The notes under the pieces are model-generated. The model did no database searches and was not told the origin of the DNA. It worked only from the letters and a program-made list of their open reading frames with translations. A stretch of 64,000 bases of DNA, from the NCBI RefSeq assembly GCF_026212465.1, contig NC_080057.1, positions 19,438,462 to 19,502,461 on the forward strand, written 5' to 3'. The stretch is from Amaranthus tricolor. Taxonomy: Eukaryota; Streptophyta; Magnoliopsida; Caryophyllales; Amaranthaceae. Below are positions 22,659 through 36,030 of the stretch, in pieces (position 1 is the first letter of the stretch; each line of letters opens with the position of its first letter). The translations under genes were made by a program, and so were the position numbers.

Positions 22659-23222
22659 TTATACTCCGGTCCGACCGGAAAGTAAACCGCGAGCAGCACC
22701 TTCCTCTTCATCTAAAAACAAATCATTAGACCTTCGAAAAATCGAGTAAACAACAACAATCCCAACCCCAATCGCCAAAGAAATCCAAATATTCCTTGTC
22801 GCACCAGTCAACAAAAGAAAACCGGTCGTCAGAACCGACAAAACCATCAAAACGATCCGATCATCAACAGATCGGGAAAACAAAACAAGCGGTTCATCAC
22901 GTAGAAAGTACAGGAAAAGCCAAGCAATCATCATTACAAGGAATACGATGAGAGAGAAAGGATGCCAAAGAAGTGAGAGGAAGAGAACAAAAAGGATAAA
23001 CATGACGAAATTCATTCGGAAGTAGCAGAGGTTTGTTTTGAGACGTGAAATTGCGTCGGGAAGGTTGTAAGGGCAGGAAAGAGAGTGGTACTGAAAGATT
23101 TGACGCCATGGACGAGGAGTGGAGAAAGTGTCATAGAGACGGTGTTTAGCGCGAGAGATGAAGTCGAGGTTGGCGGAGAGTGGGGAGGAGTATGTCGATG
23201 TGAGCGGAGAGGATGATGCCAT
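22659..23222 (-). CDS. PRA1 family protein, PRA1.F type
   Basis: This is an intronless gene for 187 residues, the usual length for plant PRA1 proteins. The PRA1 domain covers about residues 22-172, with FISRAKHRLYDTF, the TPRPWRQIF block, SRLKTNLCYFRMN, SLLWHPFSLIVF and LYFLRDEPLVLF. The motifs and order match the Arabidopsis PRA1.F subgroup as I know it. There are two long hydrophobic pairs (about 70-107 and 122-161), giving four membrane segments with both ends cytosolic. The tail carries NDLFLDEEE, an acidic stretch of the kind used for ER exit. These proteins bind prenylated Rab GTPases and act in vesicle traffic between ER, Golgi and endosomes. The start codon is the first ATG of the frame and the N-terminus is Ser-rich as in relatives. 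Confidence 0.93.
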   Translation of the reverse strand: MASSSPLTSTYSSPLSANLDFISRAKHRLYDTFSTPRPWRQIFQYHSLSCPYNLPDAISRLKTNLCYFRMNFVMFILFVLFLSLLWHPFSLIVFLVMMIAWLFLYFLRDEPLVLFSRSVDDRIVLMVLSVLTTGFLLLTGATRNIWISLAIGVGIVVVYSIFRRSNDLFLDEEEGAARGLLSGRTGV

Positions 23223-23894
23223 TGCTGATTGTTATGGCGGTGCGTGTAATTGGTTTTTGAAGAAGTGAGAAGACGAGCTGGGAAAGGTGGACGTGTACTT
23301 TGTAATTTATTGGGATGGGAGATTTGATGATTAATGAATGCTAATTGGAAAAGTGAAAATATTTGTGAGAGTTATAAGTCAGAGTTCAGGGAGAAAAATA
23401 GCGACTAAATTTATTGTGTCTAGTGTCCGCTCTAAGGAATAGGCAAAGAAAAATGTGCGCATTTAGAAAAGTCTTAAAAGATAAACTTCTGTAAAGAAAA
23501 GGGTGAATAACATACAATGCACTTGAAAAAACAACTGCAACTTACAACACGCATTAAAACTGAAACTGAGTCATGAAAACAAAATTAAATAGAAGTAATT
23601 AAGTAAACTTTTGCTTTTTTGAATTTCTATCTAATAATTTAGAATAATTTACGAATTACAAATCTTAAGTTAGACATTTTATGAATTATAATATTAATAT
23701 TTTTTGTTTGTAAAATTACAACCCTTAAAATCTCAATGTCCTCAGCATTCAGGTTTGTTCATTAAATTTCGACCATTTAAGTGGCTAGAATTTTAAGTTG
23801 TGCCTAACAATACTATATTCTTAATTTTCAAAAGTATTTAGAAAGAAGTTATCATTACCGTATATCACACAGGTACTATCTAAGTAAAATAAGA
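23223..23894. other. Upstream region of the PRA1.F gene
   Basis: There is no coding signal. The first roughly 120 bp upstream is less AT-rich and probably holds the 5' leader and core promoter. No clear TATA box was seen. Confidence 0.4.
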
Positions 23895-24252
23895 AAGAAA
23901 TTTCACGTCATATCCCTGAATTTTTGACTTTTCCATGTGATAGCTAGAAAAACATTTTAAAATCTGCATGGTAACCATAAGCTTTTAGTTTTTCCAAATG
24001 GTAGACAAAATATTAAAAATTTTGTTAAATAAAATACTTATTTCGACCAAATTTTTGAAAAGTGCTCCTTATAGTTGATCGGAGCATTTGTTCATATGAA
24101 AAACGGACGTTATGATGGACTATAATAACATTAATTTAAACCCTTTGCCCATCAAAAATGAAAAAGTTAAAAGTTTAGGATTATCACGCAGATAAAAAAA
24201 CATTCATCTATCATATAGAAAAGCCAAAAACTCGAAATTATCACACGAAATT
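23895..24252. mobile_element. Inverted-repeat element, GAAATTTCACG family
   Basis: The left end GAAATTTCACGTCATATCCC...TTTTTGACTTTTCC and the right end (GAAAAGCCAAAAACTCG...CACGAAATTTTTA) are inverted. A related end (ACGTGGAAAACCCAAAACCT.ATGGTTACCACGTGAAATTT) occurs at 19755-19795. There is no coding capacity and the target duplication was not resolved. Confidence 0.5.
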
Positions 24253-24631
24253 TTTAATAATAAATAAAAGGCATCAATTAGGAATTCATGTTATTGCTCT
24301 GCCAATTGTCATTGATAGACCACATGTTTGAGCATGGCCTAAACATTTGCAAAAAGGCACATACTAACTATCATAAGCATAAAACACAAAGATCATAACA
24401 TAACGCATAACATATCAAATCAAATTGAATTTGAGGGCATCATGATCACGTTCACTGTCTTCATAAATTTACAGACTTTTTATTTGCTTTGCTTTTCTTC
24501 CTTTTTTTTTGTGTGTTGTTTTCTTGGTGTCCTACTTAATCATTTTTATTTGATGAGGTGTATGTAAAGTGTTTTCACTTTGTATTCTAATAATTAATGA
24601 AAAGGAAATACTACATGATTTTATGGGTTAC
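24253..24631. other. Intergenic, nothing recognised
   Basis: This is AT-rich sequence with no gene or repeat structure that I can support. Confidence 0.4.
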
Positions 24632-24827
24632 TCCCAGTACCCCATTGAATTTGAAGCATTTTTCATTTTAGTCTGTTCCATTTAATTTGTATCATTTTTA
24701 TTTTTGGACAATGATTCACCACTTTTTTTTATTTCATCCATACAATTTATTTTCTCTCTTCATTTATTACCACGTTCTTAAAAATCATTCACTTTCTCTT
24801 TGATGAAATCCTATTAGGAAAGATGAG
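24632..24827. repeat. Dispersed repeat, second copy of the 8288-8505 family
   Basis: It shares CCCATTGAATTTGAAGCATTT, TTTTTGGACA, TTATTACCAC and CTTCACTTTCTCTTTGAT-like blocks, in order, with 8288-8505. Confidence 0.55.
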
Positions 24828-26373
24828 TATTTGTTTGGAAACTATTAAAGGAAACAACCATATCAGTTTCATCTTTTATTATAATATTAAGAAATGATTT
24901 TAATTTGAATTTTAAATATTACTATTTGTAAAATAAAATTAATAATTATATACAACCCACATAATTTAGTAAATTTACACTTTATCTGTGTAGTTATTTA
25001 GGAGAGAAAGAAAAGAGAGTAATTAAAAGGGAAAGCGATAGAAATGAAAAATTGGACATAGGAATAATTATAGGTCCAAAATCCAATCCTATTGGACTCG
25101 TTCCTGACCCAATCTTATTGGACTAATTAAGTTTAAACTCTACACTCTAGAAAAACAATCTACTCACTAGATTTGGAGATCAACAATAAATAAGATGAAA
25201 TTTTGAAATAAAACATGATTCAAACATGAATGATATTATAAAGTACATAAATTAAAGAAAAAAATTACCTAACATAATTCAACCTTTTACTTATTTTCAT
25301 ACAATAATCCCAACTTTAAATTTAACATAAATAATCTCAATCATATGGAATGCTTCTTAAGAATGCACCAAATTAACCTATTGCCTATATAACAAGTCAT
25401 TTTGCATAAAAATAAAAAAGTTAATACAAAATTAAATTATAAAAACTTGAAATAAAAAATATATATAAAAAAGAGAAATCAAGTTTTTTTTTTTTTAATT
25501 TTAACTTTTACTTTTAATAATTTTGATTTGTATTCTTTTCATTTTTTTTTAGCAACCTGCAAAAATCAATCACCATTTGAGCAATAATATTCTTGGGCAA
25601 CTGACCCTAAAATTGATATTATTTATGGTTAATCAAAAATTAGAATTATTATAAGAAAATCAAAGAAAAGTAGGTTATTCTAGGTCATTTTTCCTAAATT
25701 AAATTAATTTAAAAAACAATAAAGAAAATAATAAAGACCAACATAAGTTAAAAACTTACATAACATTTAAAAATAGGAATGAAAAAAAAATGAGTCTTGA
25801 AATAAATCTAATAATAAACAACCAATCTCTTTATCGTCTCTCTGAGGAACATCTTTCATACCCAATTCATTAAAACTTAATTAAACTAAAAAATAATAAT
25901 GAGCTGACCAAATTAGAAATGGTCTTTTAAATGGACCGTCTATATAATAAAAACTAGTTTCAAAGTACTTTTATGGAAATTAGGGCTAAAATAATTAGAT
26001 ACAATAATCTAAACCAATGAAAAGATCAGTGTAGCCAAGACCCAGACTTCGATATGCGAGCTTGGATTGCTCAATTCCAATTGCAGGTCATTCGCAATTT
26101 AGATCGCTCAACACTTTTAACCGAACCAAACGGCCTATAAAAATCAAAAAAAAATTAAGACAAAGAAAAGATAACAAAAGAAAAAGGAAAAAAAAATAAA
26201 AAGAGGAAAAAAAAATAAAAAAATAAAAAAATAAAAAAATAAAAAAAAAAACTTAACTTTTGTGTCGATTATATCGATGGTTAATGATGGATCAGAGAAA
26301 AAAGAACTTGTTCTTGAAGAGTTGACGTTAGGAAGATAAAGAGTTTTTCTTTTTGAAATAAAGAACACAAAGT
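24828..26373. other. Intergenic, AT-rich
   Basis: No gene was recognised. The region includes an A-rich low-complexity tract at about 26150-26252 made of AAAAATAAAAAAATA steps. The nearby Phe-rich minus-strand frames are a by-product of that tract. Confidence 0.45.
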
Positions 26374-26510
26374 GTTGTAAGAGACGGTCTCTCCGAAAAA
26401 ACGCATTATACATATGGGGTAAATAGCCCAATTAATACAAATTAAAGAGAAAATAAAAACGTGAACTACTTGTTTTGAGGTCGTCTCTTTGGGAGACGGT
26501 TTCTTACAAA
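26374..26510. mobile_element. Short MITE with GTAAGAGACGGTCTC ends
   Basis: The left end GTTGTAAGAGACGGTCTCTCC and the right end GGGAGACGGTTTCTTACAAA are inverted. A second partial copy of the left end follows at 26536-26578 (GTAGGAAATGGTCTCACTGAGAAACGCACC), so two elements or a tandem arrangement are likely. Confidence 0.65.
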
Positions 26511-26579
26511 AGTAGCTAATATTCAAAAATTATTGTAGGAAATGGTCTCACTGAGAAACGCACCTTATACATAGTCATC

Positions 26580-29500
26580 AAACCACCATTGCGGAGTTCC
26601 ACAAAAGCTATCAGGAAGGTTATTGGATCACAGGTAGAGTGGTAGCTAAAGTTTATCCTGAACTAAAAAGACTTTATGCGTAGCTTGAACAACAAGGTCT
26701 CGTAATATCATGCTCAAATTAGGCTTCCGTTTTGACTTGTGTTTCTAACAAGCTGTAAATGTAGATTCTCAAAACAGAAATTCCACATACAAGAAGACGA
26801 CAAATGGAGAATTGCTGAAACAAAAGGCTAGCGTTAACAATAAGTTTCCTACATTATTCAGCCATCATTAGAAGGCCATAACTGTAGATTTTAAGGTAGA
26901 GAACTCCACGAGCAATAGTGAAATCATGAGCTTTGTGGGTGGAGTAGATCTCAGAGATAGACAGATGGTGACAATGATATAGAACACTCTATCTAGGACA
27001 CCGAAGGAAGAATCCTGCACTCATTCTTTCTACCTAAGAAATATGCAGGGGATAGCCTCCTGTATGTGGACCAAGAGAACCGTGGAATGATGCAAAAGCT
27101 TGCATAACACGTGAAGCAGTCTAAGATGTGCTTACCAACTTCGAGCAGAGATGGCTTAAGCAAGACAACCCTTTTCTACTAGTCCCAGCAAGCACCGTAG
27201 GGAAAACCGGTAATCCTCCTCCAAGCATATAAGACAGAAATTGAGAAGTCCATGCTTTAGATCATTGATCATTTCTCTGGCAAGTCCATAATCAAACAAA
27301 GTTAGCACTGAGCAAAGCATCCATCAGGGCTTATGTAGAGGCAATCATGAAAGCAGATAAGACTCAAATACAAGAATTAGTATGTATAGGATGATACAAT
27401 TTAAGGACCAAAGAACAGAACAGAAGGATGAAAATTTTCATTCCTGTTGAGCGATAGCACTGACGGTGGGAAATAGAATCAGGGCAAGTGAAAGATTCTC
27501 AATCTATCAGGTTAAACTGATTTGGCCTGAAGGGATACCCAAGAGTAAAAGCCTACAGGATATATTGAACGGAAGATGGAAGAGACGACGTACAGATTGA
27601 TAGAAAATGCAAGAAAAGAAGAACGAGAGCAAGCACATTAAAGTACTTGGAATTTTTACTGCAAAGAAAAGGGAGAAAGAAGAGTTTGTTCCTCCATTTC
27701 TCTTCATGTTTTAACATCATACTGGAATGCCAAAACAGATAGAAGGTTCATGGTCTACATCCACTCCAAGCTCATAAAAGGTATGGATAGTTGCTTACAA
27801 AATTGCAAGTTTCCTACTACAGTTTCATTTTATAATTTTTAAAAAACTGAAGTTCAACTTTCTGAAGAAACCAGCTAGTCATTAGTCATTAAACAGAATA
27901 CCAAAGATTCACATGTGAACAATCTTAAGTTAATACAATCAAAGGTATTTGTTAAAAGAGCAAGTAATCAGATTTAGGAATAGAATAGCTACATGAAAAT
28001 AGTAAATATGGGCACTGGTCAAGGTCTCAAGGAGGCCTTCAGAAATAACTTGCCATATTTAATTTGAACTCAGATACTTCAACATGCTGACTTCTTACTA
28101 TATAGTTCCAAACAATCTGTCTGCTATTCATAGATTCATACATGTTAATTGGATCTGCAAACATCTAGAGATCTATGGATGGGCAAGAGCTATCAAAATT
28201 AAGTAACTTTTTTGATAGACAAACTCGAATACAGACAAAGAGATCAAAGATTCTCCCACCTATTTCAACTACATGAAGTAGGGAACAGAAATTTGATATA
28301 AGGCCTGCTTGAAAGTTTGTTTCATAAACCAGACAAGTAAAAGGGATAGATCAACAGATCACACTAAAATTTCACATCCAAGACATGAAAAGTCAGACAA
28401 AATCTGGAACAAACATGTTAGTAAGTTTTTTCATACCAACTACAAAGATCCTAGCATAATTGTTTTATCAAAATCTCGAAGATCATGGACAGAAAAGGAA
28501 CCTTCTTAAGGTGAATCTCACATTATCACTCATCAAGTAATAGAGTAATGTTCGTCTAGTGATAGTCTAGTGGAATTTTCCCTTTAACCTTAGCACACCC
28601 TGATCGCATAATATTGCGATTGCACCATGCAAACTGAATCTTATGCTTAACACCTTGATTGATAACTCCATTTTGTGACACTTTTGAGCCAGTGTACATA
28701 AAACATTCACTCATATGTAATTTACAACAACTCGACATTCCATATATTATGTCCTGACTTGACCAAGTTTAAACCATTTTGATTTTAAAGGTAGCATCTA
28801 AATATCTAGCTTCGCATTGACATATCTCTAATTTCACCCACTAATACAATGTTATCAACAAATAACATGCACTATGAAACTCCGACTTAAATGAGTCCTG
28901 ATATCTTATTTGCAAACAAAAAAGGAAAAAAGAAGATCCTTTATATAGACCAATCGTAATTCAATTAACTAACTCCTAGTATTGATTTTTAAATCGTCAT
29001 ACATATCTTGGACTAGAAATTATGTAAAATTCTTATCCCTAAACCACCAAAGTACCTTCCTTCTTACAATCCTACGTTTTTTCTACATGATTAACAATTA
29101 TATAAAAATCTTTTTCCTTTACCAAGTAGCATTCAATTTATTGTCAGATACATTCTATAGTCAATTGTCCAAGCATAGAACCAACTTAGTTTTCGAAAAT
29201 GTTAGATGGCATTCTAATCAACTCTATCATAGATTCATTTTGTGGCTCATAACTTATTCCCACAATATTTAGAATAATCTTACCCATTTCCACCGTTTTT
29301 GTACGTTAGTACTAAAGTACTTATCCTCCCATCTTTTGGCAACTTATTATTCTTGAAATTTTTTTAAAGAGGTTAATTAACCAACTTACATATGCCTAAA
29401 ACATTTCCAAGTAAGATGAATGTTCAATCCGAATCCAACCCTAAAAGACTTGTAAATTTTTAAGATACATATAAATTTGCTTAGTATAGTTATAGGAACC

Positions 29501-30261
29501 TAAAAAACTTTTCCCCTAAAATCCAACAAGGTCAAAACTTAAAACTTTGATATGTTTATTGGAAAGACATCATTTTTATATAGTTTTTTTATTAATATTA
29601 AGAAAAATTTGTGAGGTATTAACTTGGAATGGTTGGGCTATTTTTCTTAGTTTGTTAAGTAGAGCATGAGCCAGTTGTAGCCTAATCAAAAGATGTATTG
29701 TTATGAATTTGTATATTGTTAATGCCATGTTTGGGAATGATGATTTTATTTGGAAAATCGAAATTGGCTCAAATATATTGTTTGGCAAATCAAAAATTTT
29801 CAAATTTGGATTTGGATCAAATTCCATCATTGTTTTTAAAGTAGTTATAGTTGAGAATTTGAAAATGATTACCCAAACCTTGTCATTTTCAAATTCTTCA
29901 TTTATGATTTCATAATTGAAATCCATAATTTGAAATGAAATACTTGTTCCAAAACACTACATAAACGAATTTGACTATCAACGGATTCCATTGACACCAA
30001 ATTAGCATTCTAAGATGTTAATTATATTATCAACGACATCAATAGAAAAAGATGGAATGTTTAGAGAGAAGTGTAGGAGAAATAAGATGGGTGTTATTGG
30101 AAAAGGAAGTTATAATGGTCTACAAAGAGAGAACTTTCAGAAAGAGTAGTCTTGATGTCGTAAATAAAGTGGAAATGGGGAAAAAAAGGAAGGGGAGTGA
30201 GGGGGCGTTTTCGTTCTCTAATTTACATAGATATAAGTATGGTATAATTAAGAGAACTAAT
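26580..30261. other. Long stretch without a recognised gene
   Basis: From 26580 to about 28900 the sequence is less AT-rich and more complex than its flanks. It has possible splice-like junctions on the minus strand (for example a GTAAGC near 27140), but all frames are interrupted and I recognise no protein. It could be an untranslated or intronic part of a minus-strand transcript, a non-coding RNA gene, or a decayed gene. The 29700-29960 part is internally palindromic (ATGTTTGGGAATGATGATTT against AAATACTTGTTCCAAAACAC) and looks like a decayed MITE. Confidence 0.4.
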
Positions 30262-30505
30262 TCTTAAATGAGACGGTCTCACGGTGAGACCATCTCTATT
30301 GGGCTGGCCCAATATACATTTTTTGTCTTAAAATGATCACTTATAACGTTTAAGTGATCACTTATAATTTTAATATAATCACTTTTTATAGTCTTAGAGT
30401 GATTACTCATAACCTTAAAACGATTACTTATGATCACAAAGTAAACAATTGAAGAAATGGGCTACTATATGGACCCGTCTCATAGTGAGACAGTCTCATA
30501 CAAGA
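30262..30505. mobile_element. MITE of the TCTTAAATGAGACGG family (well-preserved copy)
   Basis: The ends TCTTAAATGAGACGGTCTCAC and GTGAGACAGTCTCATACAAGA are inverted over 21 bp. The inside has repeated GTGATCACTTATAA-type units (AAGTGATCACTTATAA, GAGTGATTACTCATAA, AACGATTACTTATGA) that are themselves palindromic. Further copies lie at 10374, 46719, 46898 and about 50337. Confidence 0.75.
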
Positions 30506-31032
30506 CGAGTTGTTTGGAAATTGGGTCCTTAGCCTAGGAAATTTAATTTTGCAGGGGGCAAGGGGACTCCTAAATTTTGAAGTTAAAGATATGTCAACTT
30601 CAAAGGCAAAGGAAACCTATATCAACCAAACTAAAATGCAAATCAACACCTTTCAATTGCAAGCATAACTTAACTTTTTACAGTCAAATATGTGTCTTTG
30701 TCATTTACCACAAGAGGAAACATGAGGTTTTACCAACTGCGAGTATACTTTGGGGGACTAAAGCTCCAAGCTTTTTAGCATTTGAGATCCATTCCCGCCA
30801 TTTCTTTTTGTTTGCACACCGTTCCATTTTCATCTATTTCTTTGTATTTGTTCACTCCTTTTCACTTTTAGCATACATTTACCTCCAACATGCCCCCACC
30901 TTTTTTACCTTTGGTCTTACTATTACATCTGCACTCACCCATTCATGATATCTTTATCTCTATTCCATATCTGACAAAAAAGTGGATAAACAAAAAGAAC
31001 CAAAGATAGTAATTTTTACTTGGTAAATTATA

Positions 31033-31292
31033 CTCCCTCCAATTTAGAGGAATTGTCTCATTTGATTTTTTATCACTATTCATTGATCACTCTTAATTTG
31101 TATTTCATTCTTAATCTAGATATCAAAATATAGTCAAGTGAAATCTTATTTGATTCGTCTCTATATAAATTTTATTAATATCAATTTTTTATAATCAGTA
31201 ATTAAGAAAAATTAAAGATATTTAGGATTGAATAAGTACATTGGATAAAGAGTAAAAAACCAAATGGGACAATTGGTGTGAATTGGAGGGAG
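31033..31292. mobile_element. Stowaway-type MITE
   Basis: The ends CTCCCTCCAATTTAGAGGAATTGTC and ACAATTGGTGTGAATTGGAGGGAG are inverted. A TA precedes the element; the 3' flank is CA, so one target base has mutated. Confidence 0.8.
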
Positions 31293-34200
31293 CATGTTAG
31301 ATTAAAAAGAGTTCATCAAAAATAGCTTGCTCTCTCCAAGTCCACTCCATTATTACCGATTCTCAATTTGAAATTCAAAACTTGATATTCTCTCTTATTC
31401 ACAAATATTCATAAGTGCCTTCTTACTGTTTTTTGTTCTTAATGGACATTAATAACTAAAGTTTCTCACAAGCTTAAGAAGTTGCAAAGAACGTATCATG
31501 GCTCTTCCTCTTCAATATCCTTTAATTTCAAGACAGAAACCGAGAAACCAAAGCATAACCTGAAAGTCCATGCAGCAAAATACAATAGTTGAGCATAGAT
31601 GACCCACCACTCAGCTGCCACAGTTGAGCTAAATGCTTATTCATCCTCATATCTTACTTCTTTAGGTAATCCTAATATGAAGAACTCTCAATCGTGTGGC
31701 TTAACCATATGCAGACCCAGAATTCCACCTACATTCTAAATGAACTGCTATACTCTAAGTCTCTAACTGCATTTTAATAAAGTGAGGAGCTGGAAATGAT
31801 TTTATTTATTTTTAATTAAGTCCTAATGTATCCTTAACTCTAGAAAAGTTTATGAGTACTATAACAAATAAACCACAGTTTCGATTCTGATTGATAAAAG
31901 CAAGACGAGGCGGAGATTTTGTAAAGAATGTGAAATATATGATGGACTAAATCATCAACAACACACATTCACAAAATCACAAGCAAATACTCTACATATC
32001 CTTAGAAAGCTCAGCAAAAGAATGCCACAATAAGTCAATAACAACCAGATAATAAAATTAATTGTTCGTCAACTTTGAGTGAAGATAAGTTGCATAAAAA
32101 AACTCCAGCAAAAACAAGCATGCCCGACACACTAACGACTCTCTTCTTCTCTGCTTACTCAATCTTACCCAAGAAAACATAATAAATTTTGTATACAGAA
32201 AATACCTATTTGGCTTCTATAAGCATGCTGCTCAAAACTGAAAGATAACGCCACTTGATCTGCATAGAAATGTATAGGTAATGCATCAGTATTGAGTATG
32301 GAAGAAAAAAAAATTAACAAGCACAATCACAAGAAAACAAGTTCTAAAAAAAGCAGCATCAAACATCAATGGAAAAGATACAAGAAACTCTACTTAATAA
32401 CAAGCAATACAATATCAACACCTGACAACCAAACATTGTAAGGCCTTGGACTTCCTGAAAACTAATGTATGCATGACTTGATATTGACTATAGAGAGGCA
32501 TAAAAAATGAATCATATCATGAAGTATAAGCCACTACATGTCTACAGCACAATAAACTTCTATACATGTAGATTTCGGTCAGTGAAGCTCGTATTTTGAG
32601 TTTCCATAATAACCATTATACAAAAGCAAAACTAACAAAGCTAAGCAAAAGAAAACATTGTGGCTTTCTCCTCGGGGTTATATAAGATTGCGTCAACGCC
32701 TAACGTCAAGTCTAGCAAGGGAAGGAAACAATTTGCAAAATCATACATAGTAGACGCAAAATGAGAATATCTATCTCAATGGTTTCTATAAAAAGCCGCA
32801 AACTCAAAAAGAACAAAAGGATAAACGTACAATGTTGATGTGTCACAGTTGCGTAGCATATGTATAAACATTTCCTATGAGCTATTCACAATTTCGACTT
32901 TTCCGTCTAAAGTAACATAAAATTTTCATAGCAAAACTCCATGCGCAACGTTTACAAGAAAGTATTCTAAGTTGTAGATCCTAGCAACAAATTTGGAGGA
33001 AGCAACTTTCAGTTCAGGAGGTTGAGATGTGAAACCATAGTACGTGTGAGTAAAACACCAAGTCCTTTCCTCACCCAACAAACTATCAATTAGTGGCACA
33101 CAAGTGTTGTCACATAGCATTAAGCATCTGCTTAGTGTCTCCACTCAGGCTTGCCTGCTCTCAAAAACTATCCAAAACTATCTGGAAGGCAATGTTTATC
33201 TGGTCAGGGACTGTCAAGAAAGTTCATAAGCTCAAAAGAGTGCCTTCAACTCAACACTGTATACACGCAATAAAATCCAAAAATCAGACACCTCTGTGAC
33301 AAGGTCCTTCATCACTGTATGCTTTCAAAATTGCATGATCGCTAAGCAGCTAAATTTTACAACCATGACAAAACTTAGAAACGCTAAAATGAAGGCACTC
33401 ATAAAACTAAACTTGAAAATGAAGTAAATACTGTTGGAGTAGGAATTACATTCTCAAAGTCTGAATTCTATGATGAGATGGGTTTCACTTCATTTCCCTC
33501 AAGATAAAGCAAATGTTAACGACTCAATTTGAGAACGAGTCACATACTCAAAAAGCCGTGAGAGTAAGCATGAAAGGAAAGGCTTCACTTCATATTCTTC
33601 AAACTATAAAGTCAGCACACGATTTAAAATGTTTGACTCCCGATAAGCACCAACAGACTACAATGTTGCATAACGCCTAAGTTACTCATAAACTACAAAA
33701 TATGCAGAAAGGATATAGCCTCATGTAGTTATTCACAACATTTGGTATGTTACAAGACAAAAATACCTGTTCTGATGCTCTAGCCAGTTGCTGATGCTTT
33801 CCCATCATCCTAACTTCAATTTCTTCGATCCGGAGGTAGAAACAAGAAGCAAGTAGTACATCTAAACCACTCAACCCGTTTTGCATAGTAACAGATCAAA
33901 GAGAGACAAAAGGAGAGAGAGAGAGGGCGAGAACGATGGAAGGAAAGTTAGTACAAGAAAAGACTATGACATGATTTAGTGATGAACATGTCTCAGACAT
34001 TCATCATGTCATGATAAAATATCAAACTAGTACTGAGCTTAAAAGAACTCTAAATAATTTCTTCAAAAAAATTCCAAAAACCAATTAATAAAACTGCCTT
34101 CTACTTTCCACACCTAAAGGCCTAATTCTGTGAAAAGCTCACGTGCAACAATTTAGGGAAAACAAACTGCATGTGTTAGTTCAAAATATCATTTCTCATA

Positions 34201-35684
34201 ACCAACTCCACAGAAAGCCCGCCATCCAATCACTCCTTCACTAATCTCTTTAAAGCTCTTCAAGATTCAAACATAGAAACTACATATGCCAATCTGCATC
34301 CAAGGATGCCAATAAAACTCGCTTAAATAGTGCCAAGACTTCCCTCCATAACATAGCTTAAAAAATATGATATAGCAAAGCCCCAACAATAATAACTTAC
34401 TTTTACCAGCTCAATCCAGATTCTAGATAAAACATTCCATAATTGATAATAGAGAAAACACCTAATAAGAATCCATAAAGACTAAACCTCACAGTTCTTC
34501 AATCATTTAAAAGAGCTTGTAGAACTTACAAGTTTAAGATAAAACTGATGGCCACTTGTTGGAATCCATTCGTGGAAGGAGTCGTCAGAAAGGGATCAAC
34601 TAAAAAACATCACAACTCGCAAATAATCAAAGATTAATAAGATTATTCAATGGGGTAGTTGAGTAAGAAAGGCAATCATCATGTGTCTGCTTTAGCAAAG
34701 GAAAAAAATGAAAGACGGAATTCAATGGGGATCAAAGGGTTTCATGGGAAAGGGAGATTTTATTTGAGGAATAAGGGTAATATGTAATCAATAGAATACG
34801 AACTAAAGTAATAAGGAGAATTTCTATGTACCAAAATAATAGAGAGATTGTTTCCTTGAACCCCATAAGCCCTATCTATACATCTCAAGTTGATCCATCA
34901 AAGATATAAAGTATGTACCAATAGATACCACATGAATTAATCTGGCCAAAGATTAGTACCGCTACAACACCAGCCATTTGAAACCCTGGAACCATTGTTA
35001 CTGTACTTTGCCAGAATTATCCTGTAGAAACATGCTACATAAAGCTAGCACAGCATGATTTCTCCACAAGTTCTTAACTTCACCTATCGAAAGAACAATA
35101 ACAAAACTATGAACAAAACAAATATGAACTGCAATCACGGTAAACGAAAACACCCTGTAACTTTGGATGACAAATTTAATATCCACCGAAAAAGGACAGC
35201 TGCCATATGACACCCTGAAAAATTGTAACCTCTCAGAGAATTCCGATTTTGATTCCACGCTGCCAGTTATCATAGTACGCAAATGACTTTGTAGATAACC
35301 GGTTCTCAAAAGCGCTAGCTAGTTCAACAACCATTTATCTTGCATGAATCTATGTAGACATAACACTCGAACAGATAGCTTGAGTACAAGAAAGAGCCCG
35401 ATTAAAAGCTTGGGAGGAGCTCCACACAAAGTTTCCATAACAAGATGAGTCGCATATTCTAAGTCTGCCTAGCACTATATATAGTAGGCAAAAGCTACTT
35501 ACAATGGGTTTCCAATAACACAAATTGCAGTAGAATATCTTAGTGCTTACAAAAAAGAGCAAGTGACAATTATTTTACATAAATTATAAGAATTAATCTT
35601 GGATAGTATATTTGGAAAAAGAGAAAATGAACTTCAAAAGTGTTTTTACTCATGCAGGATTAGAGTTTGCAATCAGCAAGTATG
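31293..35684. other. Long stretch without a recognised gene
   Basis: The sequence is moderately complex with no repeat structure. A minus-strand open block at 33770-33886 encodes IEEIEVRMMGKHQQLARASEQ before a GTATTTTT donor-like site. Another block at about 33000-33110 encodes GEERTWCFTHTYYGF. Neither matches a family that I recognise. They may be exons of an unannotated minus-strand gene or chance frames. An AG-rich tract (33900-33930) follows the first block. No RNA gene was found. Confidence 0.35.
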
Positions 35685-36030
35685 TGCTATGAACTATTTA
35701 ATTGCACTAATACAGTAAAATGGCAACAAAATAATAAACAGACAAAAGTGAAATTGTATTATAAAATGAGTGAACAAAGAACGATTAAAGGATGATACAA
35801 AATAACAAAAGATAAATCAAGCACTTCGAGAAACTTGAGATCTCCTAAAATGAGTAAAACCCACCCAACAAATGTTCACTGATTTTATTGATGATTAATA
35901 ACTTCCTAACGCCCCCTATTTATAATAAAATGCCTCTTAATACTAATTTATAGCCTAAGTTACCACTAACATAGTAATTAACTAATTTACCCCTTCGTAA
36001 ACTAGTTATTCAAATTACTAGTACATTGCA
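35685..36030 (-). repeat. 3' LTR of the 2.15-kb retrotransposon
   Basis: This is the partner of 37491-37836. On the minus strand it is the downstream LTR, preceded by the polypurine tract at about 36031-36045. Confidence 0.85.
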
